This document shows, piece after piece, positions 25,441-35,550 of a stretch of DNA of 64,000 nucleotides. A model generated the notes under the pieces. The model was not told the DNA's origin. It worked only from the letters and a program-made list of their open reading frames with translations, and did no database searches. This DNA is from Phoebastria nigripes. Taxonomy: Eukaryota > Chordata > Aves > Procellariiformes > Diomedeidae. Position numbers and translations under genes: made by a program. How positions within the stretch are numbered: the first letter of the stretch is position 1; each line of letters starts with the position of its first letter. Where the stretch lies: assembly GCA_035582835.1 (NCBI GenBank), contig JAYKAV010000500.1:1346928-1410927 (forward strand), given 5' to 3'.

Positions 25441-25943
25441 GGCTGTCAGATGAGTGTGAACTCTCAAGCCCCCAATAAAGATGCTGTTATTAAGTATAAA
25501 TACAGAGTAGCTTTTAATAGATATAATTAGCATGTGTGGTTGTTTTAAATGAATAGAAACTGGTTTTGTGTTTCCATTTTGAAGGCAGAGGATTTACTTG
25601 ATCACTTGAAGAACATAGAAAGTGTGAGTGGCTGTGAGGGTCGGAGCAGGGCAGGTGCTCTGACAGCGGTGAGGCACGGTGCTCAGGAGGAGAAGACGGT
25701 GAGACAGGGCATATGGGGGGATGCCGCCCCACAACCTCTCCCAGCCTTAGGGGATTTGTGACTCGGGGACTTCCAGGGCAGGGGAGCGAGTCTTTAGAAA
25801 CTTTGGCCTGCACAGTTTCAATATTTAAATATTTATTCTAAAGGTTGGATTCAAATCCCTTTTTCCATCTCATTCTTGTGAAGAATGTGCATGCGGGCAA
25901 TAGTCAGGGTACGTCTATTGCCGATATAAATAACATAAAGAAA
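25441..25943. other. Gene-free stretch left of the LTR
   Basis: Mixed composition. A GC-rich patch lies at about 25625-25745. No repeat family or gene is recognised. Confidence 0.45.
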
Positions 25944-25948
25944 CTGAG
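25944..25948. repeat. Target-site duplication, left copy
   Basis: CTGAG directly abuts the LTR and is repeated exactly at 26514-26518. Confidence 0.85.
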
Positions 25949-26513
25949 TGTGGTGGGTTGACCCTGGTTGGACGCCAGGTGCCCACCAAGCCGCTCTATC
26001 ACTCCCCTCCTCAGCCGGACAGGGGGGAGAAAATAAGATGGAAAAAAAGTCATGGGTCAAGATAAAGGTAGTTTAATAAAGTGAAAGCAAAGGAAGACAA
26101 AAGATTTATTCTCTACTTCCCATCAGCCTGCAATGTCCAGCCACTTCCCAGGAAGTAGGGCTTCAGTACGCGTAGCGGTTGCTCCAGAAGACAAACGTCG
26201 TAATAACGAATGCCCCCTGCCTCCTCCTTTCTCTTGGCTTTTATTGCAGAGCAGACATCATATGGTATGGAATATCCCTTTGGTCAGTTTGGGTCAGCTG
26301 TCCTGGCTATGTCCCCTCCCAAGATCTTGCCCACCCCCAGCCTACTGGTGAGGGGGGAATGTTGGAGAGACAGCCTTGATGCTGTGCTAGCACCGCTCAG
26401 CAGCAGCAAAACTTCGGTGTGTTATCAACACCCTTCTAGCTACCAATACAAAGCACAGCACTATGAGGGCTGCTATGGGGAAAATTAACTCCATCCCAGC
26501 CAGACCCAATACA
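25949..26513 (-). mobile_element. Solo LTR of an endogenous retrovirus (minus orientation)
   Basis: A 565-bp element. On the minus strand it begins TGTATTGGGTCTGGCTGGG and ends GGGTCAACCCACCACA, giving the canonical TG...CA ends. It is flanked by the exact 5-bp duplication CTGAG. No gag, pol or env sequence lies on either side, so this is a solo LTR left by recombination between the two LTRs of a provirus. From memory it matches an LTR family abundant in neoavian genomes; a 5-bp duplication is usual for ERVL-like elements. On the minus strand an AATAAAA at 26245-26239 may serve as a TATA-like or poly(A) site, and AATAAA at 26110-26105 is a plausible poly(A) signal. With both ends and the duplication intact, it appears full-length. 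Confidence 0.92.
26105..26110 (-). terminator. LTR polyadenylation signal AATAAA
   Basis: On the minus strand AATAAA lies about 400 bases into the LTR, followed by T-rich sequence, as expected near the R/U5 boundary. The placement is inferred from LTR architecture. AATAAAA at 26245-26239 is an alternative. Confidence 0.45.
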
Positions 26514-26518
26514 CTGAG
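26514..26518. repeat. Target-site duplication, right copy
   Basis: CTGAG directly follows the LTR end and matches the left copy at 25944-25948. Confidence 0.85.
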
Positions 26519-26867
26519 CTTGCATCCCCGGCTGTTATTTTGTTGCTCTAGCACAGGACTGAGGGGATGGGGTGGTTTTGGCGGCGGTGATGCCACGGGG
26601 CANCGTGAGCTATGCTGTGTGGCACTGCACTTACCAGCCCTGGGGCAGACCGCAGTCCCTGGTCCTTCTTCTGCAGACACCTAGAACGCAGTTCATTCTA
26701 GAGGAGGCAGGGAGGTCAGGGCAATAAGGCTTGTCATCCTGCCTGCTGCTTATGGCAGGGGAGAATCCAGCAGAGCAGCTACAGCGGAGCCTCTGGTGGA
26801 GGTGGACAGTTTGGCCGAATTCAACACCAAGCCAAAGGTGTAAAGTGGGTCTCAGAGGCAGCGTGTT
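26519..26867. other. Gene-free stretch between LTR and CpG block
   Basis: Moderately GC-rich, with an N at 26603. No internal retroviral sequence is visible, which supports the solo status of the neighbouring LTR. Confidence 0.5.
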
Positions 26868-27100
26868 CTGCGGCGTATGTGTGCGAGGTGAGGGGCTGCT
26901 TCCCCTTGCACCCGGACCCGCTGCCCGCCGGGGTAGCGCTGCGCAGGCGCTGGGGCTGCCTGTCCTCTCCGGAGGCTCTGGCTCGCGCCCAGCTGACTGC
27001 GCTCCAGAAAGGAGGTGCTCCTCCGCCCGGGCCCTGCGGGGCTCGACGCGGTAGGCATGCTGAGAGCACACCGCGCACGCTGACAAGATCAGGTTTCGCA
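26868..27100. promoter_or_regulatory. Small CpG island
   Basis: About 24 CpG in about 230 bases, with GC well above the surroundings. It begins about 350 bases right of the solo LTR. A possible splice donor (GCG|GTAGGC) falls at 27051 on the plus strand but is weak. Long open frames on the minus strand here (to 268 codons, 26631-27437) encode nothing recognisable and are explained by low stop density. Confidence 0.45.
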
Positions 27101-30100
27101 CAGAATGCAGCGGCAGCCAAAACCTTCTCTTAAAGCACTGCCAGAGGAGGAGCTGGTGGTGCTTCTCCCTCTCCCCCTTCCTGCAACAGCCTGGAGTGCT
27201 CACGGGGAGCCCTGCTCCTCTTGACAGCACCCTGGAAGCAGTGGTGGGCAGCCCTGGGTGGGGACTGGCACCTGCTGGCCTTGGCCAGGCGAGTGCCCTC
27301 GCTGCTTGTCTGCCCAGGTCACACCCGTGAAGGTGACTCCTTCTCTGCGCGGTGGAGCAGACCTGCAGGAGGGTGGAGATGGGACCTGCCCCTGACACCT
27401 TGTAGCTCGCAGGTGAGGGTGTTCTCCAGGGTGGCAAAAGGTGTGAACCCCCTCAGGGGGAGGAGAGAGTTGAACTGACGTCTTCCACTTCCTTAACCTA
27501 CGAACTTGCAGCCCACAATCTCATTTTTGCAGCCTTCAGGTGAAGGCCTCTCCATAGTACCATACAGTTGAGTCCTAATTACTTTTTGCATTGTTGTAGG
27601 ATAACATATGTTAATGTGTGTCCCACAAAGGAAGCAGCAATGTCCTGTACAGCCTCAGCACCTGCAAGGACATCTTCACGCTCCACCAGCAAAGTTGCTC
27701 TGCGTGATTTATTCTGGGCATCTCGGCTGCCTGCGGCAACTGAGAGCACAAAGAGAGCACGAGCATTTTCAAGGTTTTGAAAAAACATCCGTTTTCACCA
27801 TTCTCTTCTCAGGTCTGGGGTGTAACTGTCAGTGCTTGGTACAAAGGCAACACCATCTTGGTAGAGGAAGCGTTAATTTGCTGCATATTGTGAGATGGCA
27901 TATGCACGTGCCCACATGCTTGGGCACAGATGCCCACAGTGGAGAAGGAATAGTAGCATGGTGTAAAGCTCTTCCTTTCATGAGGGCTGAGGGCATGAGG
28001 CTGTGAGGAGGTGATTAGGCAGGCTGGCCTTGTGCAAGCTGGGTGTGACTCTCCACTTGCATCGACACTTGCATTGGGACTGCTCCCACATGTGGGGTGA
28101 TGGGATGTTGCTGCTGGTGCTTCGGTCCCGGGGGAAACAAGTGGTGTGCACGTGTGAGCCTGCCAGGCTGATCTCTGCACGATACTGAGCACGAAGGCAT
28201 TCCTGAGGCTTCCTTGGGACAGGTTGAGTGTCAACCAGCCTCTGTCAGCATTTCCCAAGCTGTTTTACCCCATGTCCCACTTCCAGGTGAACTTGACTCT
28301 TACGCCCCCACTTTTCTCAGCCTGGGCACAGTGCCGTGCTGACATGGCTGTTCCAGCTCCAGGAGCTAATGCAAAGCCCCCAAGCATTCCTGCATCCTGT
28401 CAAGAGGGAGCACCCACAGTTTGAAAGTATTGGCATGTGTGGAAAATATTGGTGCTGTGGCCTGCAGAGCTCCTGGAAGTTGTTACTGCTGCTGATGCAC
28501 ACCAGCATCACCGGCAGCCTGTTAGGAGAGGTCCTGGTGAGGTGACCAGGGGACAGCCATCAGCCTCATTGTTTGAACATGTGTGCCAGTGTCTGTGAGA
28601 GCAGCGAGCAGGACCCTGGCTGTGGACACAGGAGTTGTATCGGTTCAGCTATCAGCTCAGCCGTATCTGTGGATCCACGCAGCCCAGCTGGTGCGCCCCG
28701 TTACATCCCTGGACAGCCTGCTCTCTCCAGCTCCTGCTCCAGCACTCACCGCTGCAGTGGCTGAGGCTCAGGGCACATGGAGCTCTAGGATACATAGTCC
28801 TCTCACCCTCCTGATTTTCATAGTCAAATGTCTCAGCATTTAGAGTCTCCAGACCCAAACATCATCTAGCTATGTGTAAGCACTATGACTAACGTCTGTC
28901 ACATGCTGTTTGCTCTCCCATGTCCTTCCCACAAGGAGAGGCATGGCCGCTCTGTGTCCTTTTTTGATGAGGTTCTCGGACTACCAGCTACACATTCAAA
29001 AGAGGCAAGGGTGGGAAAAGGCATATAATGAGAAAAAGAGGGTTCAGTTGGTCCTTTTTTCTACAGGAGATCACGACGTAGGTTCACTGAGAAAGTTCTT
29101 TCTTCTTCCCTCTCTCTTGTTCATTGACATCACCACTATCTTATTCATGTATGACATGACCTGCTACTGACTGTCTATGAACTGACAACATCTGAGCACT
29201 GGGTTCCTCTGAACACAACACGCACAAAGTTTTCAACTTAACTGGCCTCTTTTTTTCAAGCCATCAATTGTATTCCATATACAGAGGCAACTAATAGCTG
29301 CATGTACCATGTACAGAAGATGTCAGAGAAGGAGCTGATCTTTGCAGGGACTTTAAGCAAGGGACACAGCAGTGTATCGTCACTGCATCTTGGAATCATC
29401 CTGAAGACAAAGATCTAAACCATTTTATTACTCCTCCCTGAGCCTCTGCTCCTTTTCTCCCAAGAGGTACAGGTGAGGTCTGTAGCTCCTCGTTATTAGC
29501 TTCACATGCTGCCGAGCTCTCCAGAAGTTTGAAAATGATGATTTGCTCTCTGGGGTGTTTCCTGGTTGATGTGCTGGGCTGCAGGACTAGAGTGGCTGTA
29601 GGCACAAGAGTAGGGCTGCTCTTCAGGGTGCCCCAAGCTTCTGGGCAGATGAATGTGCTCAACTCTAAGAGTGCAGGGAAATTATTTTTGTGATCAAGTT
29701 GCAAGCATTTCTTAGGGCCTGTGGGCTGGTAGTTGTTTGCCTACTGTAGTAACGAGGTGGATTGTCTGTCCAGACAGCAACAGGCATAGAGTGTCCTCCT
29801 TACCGCTGTGTGGGCAAAGGTTGGTTCCAAAGCATGACTGAGGATGCGGGCAGGACCAGAGAAGGAGAAGAACCATGGGAAGGAGCTGAACTTCGGGCTG
29901 GTGTGCAGTGAAACCTCCCCGGAGAGCGAGTCTGCGGCATTTCACTACGGTTGCAGAGAAGGTACCTGTGAATTTCTTGGTGAATCCTTTAGTCTCTGGT
30001 GGTCTGTAAATAAGCATAAAATGCATGTTAGTTTTGGCTCAGGTTTCTATTCTCAGATGAATGAATTTGAATGAACTTGTCTTATCTGTGGAATCTCTCT

Positions 30101-33100
30101 TGGAACTGATGTTTGCAGAGAAGATAAATGTGCTGCTGCCTGCCTGCTTGTCCTGACTTAATCTGTGATGCACTGAGCAGTGTCCTGGGGGCATTAGGAG
30201 AGCTAGAAGAGAGCTTGGGATGTCGGGCTGCCAGGACCTGGTGATGTGACCTGTATCGGTTTCTCCATCAATGATAAGGCTGTGGATTGCATGTTAGCCG
30301 TAGAGCGTCATGGTTGCAATGTTTTCCAACATGTTTTTTTGTAGGGAGGCATTATACATTGGTGTCCTGTTATCGCAGCATCCAAATGAAGATATGTACT
30401 GGAAAAAAATCATTCCCCATTTGTGTGTAGGGCAGGCCAGCATACCTGTCTAGTAGAGCACATACCACTAGGGAAGTCTGCCTTTAGACGGTAATGTTTT
30501 TCAGGTTAGTTTTAGCAAATGTTAAACCAGCTTGAGGTTGACTGGACTCTCTTTCCAATTCCCTGTGCAAATTTCTGTTTCCAAGAGCTTGTGAAAATCC
30601 TAAGTGAGAGCATGCTGTACACTGCAAATGTCAGTAAGTTACATTTGTAAAATGTAAACCACNAAGATCCTATTGAAACTGTCTCATAATAGTGGTCCTT
30701 AATATATGGATTCAAACTTACTTAGTATCAGTGTCCTTAGAAAGATGCAACATGAGCAACACCGTCTCAAAATTTCATTGTCCTATAAATGAAGTGTTTT
30801 ACCAGAGAATTGCTTAAGCATCTTTTAGACTAAGGATTCATTCAAGGTGGAAATAAAATGAACTGAAAATGACTGAGGGGTGAGCAATGAGCAGTCCCCA
30901 TAGGCTAAATCTCAGTAGGAGAAAACACTTAAAGTTTCTTTAGTGCTGGCAGGTTCAAAAGTCAGGGCTGGTTTCAATTAGCCTGGGAGAGTCTCAGTGA
31001 TAAACAATTCCTGTGGTCTTGAAGCAAAGGGGCTAGCTGCATGCAGCCATTCTAACTACTTGAGCTGGCCCTATTCCCTCTGCTCTGGGAGTAACTGTCT
31101 CTTTGAATGAAGTATTTGTCATCGTTTGTATATGAATTCTTCTGAGTTTTTGAGAGCAAGGAAAATACAAAGTTTTCTGGTTAAGGCATTTTTGGTCTGA
31201 AAATCCCCCAGGGTATCAGCTTAAAATATGCATGACGTTCATGCAATTTATTTTCTTTAAGGGGCTGGAAAATGTGAGTGTGTGCAGATGTGTTTGTGTG
31301 CACATGTGTGTACGGCTGCATGATCCCCCAAGTTCTGCCTGAAGGATAAGCCCATGGGAATGCCTGCTCTGCAGTTGGGCAGCGCAGACCCACAGGTGGA
31401 GGACGGCTGCCGCTGCCTGCGACACACCATCCCTCAGACAGGCTGGCCTCTGGATCGTACCCTGGTCAGGAAACCTTGTTCGCTTCTGCCCGTATTATTT
31501 CAAGAAAGGGGACAGGAATTTCAGGTCATTCCAGCTGTGTGTGTGGCATAGGAGCCTATTCAACGCTCCTGGAGCATCTCCACGTTTTGTGGTTGCGCGC
31601 ACTGACAAAGCCCATTGTTACAGTTCTTCTGGCAGACATGCTAAAGCATTGCAGTGCCGAGATGCATCGTTTCACTGGTGCTCACAGTTCGTAAACTGTT
31701 GAGAAAATACTTCTACGTCTCGTATATATTATATAGGGGTAAAGTGAGAAGCTGGGATTAGAAATACTATACCTCTTATTCAAAATGATCATATCCTCAG
31801 TGTGCGGTGCTACCTAGGCAGGTAGTAAGGTGATAGTTAATCTGATCATTGCCTTGAGTCTCACTCAGAACTCATGCCAGTCACTTTTTTCCAGGCCTGC
31901 CAAGCCTATGGTGACTGGATGTGCCTTTGCATTTCCAATTTATTTTCAGGTGATCAGAACAGCCCTCTTAAAAAATAAAACTTAAAATCAATCAACAATA
32001 TTTCTGCATTCAAATAATCTTAAAATAAGCTGCTGATACCCAACTCTCAGAAAACATGGGGCTGAATATATTTTTCTAGAATCACCATTACAGCATTTCA
32101 ATTTTAAGAGCATTAAATAGTCAAATCCAGCAAAGAACACAAATAATAGCCCATAGTCTCTTGTTGGATTTTTTTAGCATGTTTTGGAGATAGCTGTTTT
32201 GCTTGTCAACTTGAAAAGTCTGAAGTTACATGAAATACTACTACTTCATCATCCTGGATACCTCTATTCAGACTTATTTACTGTTAAAGATTTATGGTAA
32301 CATGCTTAGGGATGGTTGGAGGATTATGTATAATAATTACAGACCATCATATGCTCTTACTCTGTAAAACTTTTATTTCTAGCCAAAAAGCTAAGAAGTA
32401 TAAGCTTGCCTTTTCCATTTGAAAAGGAGATGCTAGTATGTTCCCATAATATGGCCAGTACAGCAGAACCTATTCAAATGAATCTTGGTGAAAGAAAGAC
32501 GTTTTTGACAAATACGATTTCTGTGCAACAAAACAAACTGCACAGGATAGTTCAATAAGCCCCCTTAAATCATGCACAGTACAAATCCTTTAGAGCAGGA
32601 GGATCTATTTTTATCATGAGAGTTTCTATAGCAAAAGCTGATTTAACTCCTTAGGGTGAAGTTCACGCCAGTGCATGTCTCTGTGAAAGATCAAACTCCC
32701 TTTAACACATGGATGAGGGACCTGCAGAAATCTTGCATTTGGAGTGGAGAGCAGATGTCCATACACAAACATCCAAACGTGCACTGAGAAACTTCTTTAT
32801 AACTATGGTATGGTTCCCTCGCCAGCAGTGACAAGATTTCAGAAAACTGTGCTGAGTGAATGCTGTGGTAGTTCAGCTGCAAGCAAAAAAATCTTTCCAC
32901 TGTGCTTTTCGGAGCAGGCAGCCTTGCATGAGACAGCTTAGAAACTTTGTTCTGGGAGGGAAAAAATTACACAAATTTCACCGTTCAGCACAGTCTCTGA
33001 ACTGCATGAGGATGCAGTTGTCACAGAAGGAAAACATTTAACAGGGCAGAAAACTGCTTGCTTTGCACACCTGCTGGTCAGTTGAGCATAGCCTTCTCTG

Positions 33101-33793
33101 AGATAGGCAGTGCAAGCAGCGGATAGCCTACGTGAGCAGCGAGCATCTGGTGTCATTCACAGGTGATATGGTACAGACCTCTCAGGCGTGCCACAGTCTA
33201 GCATCCCGTAGCAGGTTGGACTGGCCCGACTTTCTCTAAAATGGCCTTTTCCTGTTCAGGAGAACAGGTCCATGGCCACAGGACCCAGCTCTGTTCCCAG
33301 TCAGACGTGTCCAACCTCTGTGTGTGCAGAGCAGCGTCCTGTGTACTTTCTGCTTTACAGAAATTTGCATTTCAAGAAGGCCCCCCCGTGTAGCTGAGGA
33401 CATGGTCTGTCTCCATGGCAATGAAGGTGATGTCACAGGTGCAACATCATGTTTTCATGGCTGCAGCAGATGGGTTGGGAGAAAACAAGCTCATCAGGGC
33501 TACCTGAAAAGAGTTCTTGCAGCGAGCAGCTGTAAAAAATGGTTTAGCGTAGGACTTCTGTGCCATCCCCAATAAATGATGGATGTGCTGACCTGGGACT
33601 TGTGATACCTGAGTCTTGTTGCCAAATCCATCACAGACTTGGGCTGCGTGCAAGGGAGTGGCAGGATTATTTCACTGGCAGGTATGATTTACAGGGTGCA
33701 AACTGAAGCAATTAGGTTCACATGGATGTAAATCAGTCAGGATTTGTCCTTCTCTGACCCATCGCTGACTTTCCTCAGCGGGCACTGCTGGTA
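27101..33793. other. Gene-free stretch, nothing firmly assigned
   Basis: Moderate GC to about 28.8 kb, then AT-richer. A minus-strand frame at 27788-27579 (69 codons) looks somewhat protein-like but matches no family I know and has no start or splice context that convinces. A TG-rich alternating tract lies near 31273-31315. An X-box-like GTCTCCATGGCAAT lies at 33409-33422. No repeat element is recognised. Confidence 0.4.
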
Positions 33794-34104
33794 GCGAGCG
33801 AATTTCTGCTGGAGGCTGTGCGACAGCCCCAGAGACGTGGGGCGGCGGCTGCCCCCGGGCCCCCGGCCCGGCTGAGGCAGGGGCGGCTGGAGCGGGGTGC
33901 GTGGCTGGAGGCCCGGCCCACGGCCCAGCCCTGCCGGTGCCAGCCTGGCGGCCGTGAGCGGTGGCCCGGGTTTGCGCCCGGCNGGGCCCGCAGCGCCGAG
34001 GCGGGCGGGGAGCCGCGGGAGGCCCTGCAGCCCGCCGGGCGGTCAGCCGGGACNGTCTGGCCGGGCAGCCCCTCGCGCTGAGGGGGACCGAGCCGCTGGA
34101 GAGG
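33794..34104 (+). promoter_or_regulatory. CpG island with possible first-exon donor
   Basis: About 37 CpG in about 310 bases by hand count, the best internal CpG island of the window, with N calls at 33983 and 34054. It stops abruptly at about 34100, where AGAGG|GTATGT places a good-looking plus-strand splice donor at 34105. This is the layout of a CpG promoter plus a non-coding or short first exon. No TATA box was seen, which is usual for CpG promoters. Transcription is inference; the strand is suggested only by the donor. Confidence 0.5.
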
Positions 34105-34985
34105 GTATGTCAGGTTTTGAGGAGTTCTGGGGCAAATTCCTTCACAGCGGAGCTGGAAGAAACTTGAGCGGTTATTCCAGGACTGGATTCTGCACACTGC
34201 AGTTTTTCCTACAAGCTGTAGCAGCCAAATAGATTCTTTGAATCACAACACAATTCCTTTTTTTTTTCTTTTTTTTTTGAAGTAAGCTTCTTGGTGAAGG
34301 CTTCCTACAGCACTGAAATGTGCATATAAAGGTGAGCTGTGGCACTGCCACAATATCTGAGTTGCTAAAGGATGATTGGTAAAAGAATCTGACCCAGAAA
34401 GTCTTGTTTCAGGTGTTGTATTATCTCCTTCACAGTTTTAACACACATGCTGCCGATTCACGCTAAAAATAGATACTCATATTAAAAGTATTTCCTTGAA
34501 CTCAAAAACTTGAAAAATAACAAAAAAGCTGGGTAGCTTTGTAAACAAACTCAGATCAAAGTTTGTTATTGGGTAAATACTATAGCAATGTAGAAATTGA
34601 AAAAGAGGACCTCCAGACTGGTTCTTGCACCTCTCACTAATGTAGGGTTTGGTTCTAAACTTTTTTCATGTTGAACTTCTACTGAAGATTATCTTTAGTC
34701 TGAACAAATTCTTTGGGGAGTTCTGCTTAAAAACCCTAGAATACAAACTGTTTTTAAAAAGGAATTGAGTTCCATGATCTGTAATCAAGCAGGATTTCCA
34801 CTTCATGCAGTGTAGGCTATATTCATTTGAAAACACACAGAATTAATTCCAACTTCAAAAATTTGACTTGTCATGTGTAGATAAGAATTCAAAGCAATAT
34901 GCAAGCTCTGCTGTTAAAATGGCTCGGGGTGTCAGTGTTGAGTTGTTGAGAGTGTATAAATCATATGTATGTGTGATTCTCGGGC
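34105..34985. other. Gene-free stretch with poly(T)
   Basis: A T10-C-T10 run lies at about 34258-34278. The rest is AT-rich and unassigned. It would be intron if the upstream CpG island has a first exon. Confidence 0.5.
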
Positions 34986-34989
34986 TAGT

Positions 34990-35280
34990 ACCTGGGGATT
35001 TGCTTGATATGATTATACGCACTGCTCTGCTCACTTAGTTCATTTCACGTCTGCCTCAGGAGCGACCTCAGGAGGCGTTTACATTGATTATTTCTCTCAC
35101 AACAGCCAACACAGTTCAAATAAAGCAGACTATGCATAATTAAAGGCATCATTGCTTTCTCACTCAAAATAGTAATGGGGCAGTGGATCTAATTTCCTAC
35201 TTAACACAGAAAGGCTGTGCTTATTAACTATTTCTATGATTATTGTTTACTAAACTCATTTTAATAATGGCCCAGGGTTT
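34990..35280. promoter_or_regulatory. Candidate conserved non-coding element with POU-type site
   Basis: Complex sequence with enhancer texture. TATGCATAATTAAA at 35131-35144 joins a POU half (ATGCAT) to a homeodomain half (AATTAA), much like sites bound by POU4F/POU3F factors. Further TTAATAAT-type words occur at 35261-35268. Conservation is untested. Confidence 0.4.
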
Positions 35281-35290
35281 TTTTGGTGTG

Positions 35291-35313
35291 TTTTTTTTTT
35301 TTTTTTTTTTNTT
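35291..35313. repeat. Poly(T) tract
   Basis: Twenty T, one N at 35311, then two T. The N suggests an uncertain run length in the assembly. Confidence 0.85.
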
Positions 35314-35520
35314 CTGGAAGACCCAAGCTGATCTGTCTATCCTGTTAGAGCGTGACAGGGCAAATAGCTGATCTAGAGAGGGGCTATGCACAGCATCTCA
35401 AAAGATCGGACATCCAGCAGGAATCGTGCAGGTTCTCGGCTGAAGATTTACACTGCAGGCTAATATTGATGCTGTGCTGCAAGATATGCACCAATAAAAA
35501 CTGTCACATATAGAAGAGTC

Positions 35521-35550
35521 AAAAAAAAAAGGGGGGGGGGGGAGGCGGGG
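35521..35550. repeat. A10-G12 homopurine tract
   Basis: Ten A followed by twelve G and then AGGCGGGG. The strand asymmetry is extreme. Such tracts can form triplex or G-quadruplex structures and are prone to length errors. Confidence 0.85.

Noticed and set aside
26631..27437. 268-codon minus-strand open frame
   Set aside because: Lies across a CpG island with few stops, overlaps several other open frames, and encodes no recognisable domain.
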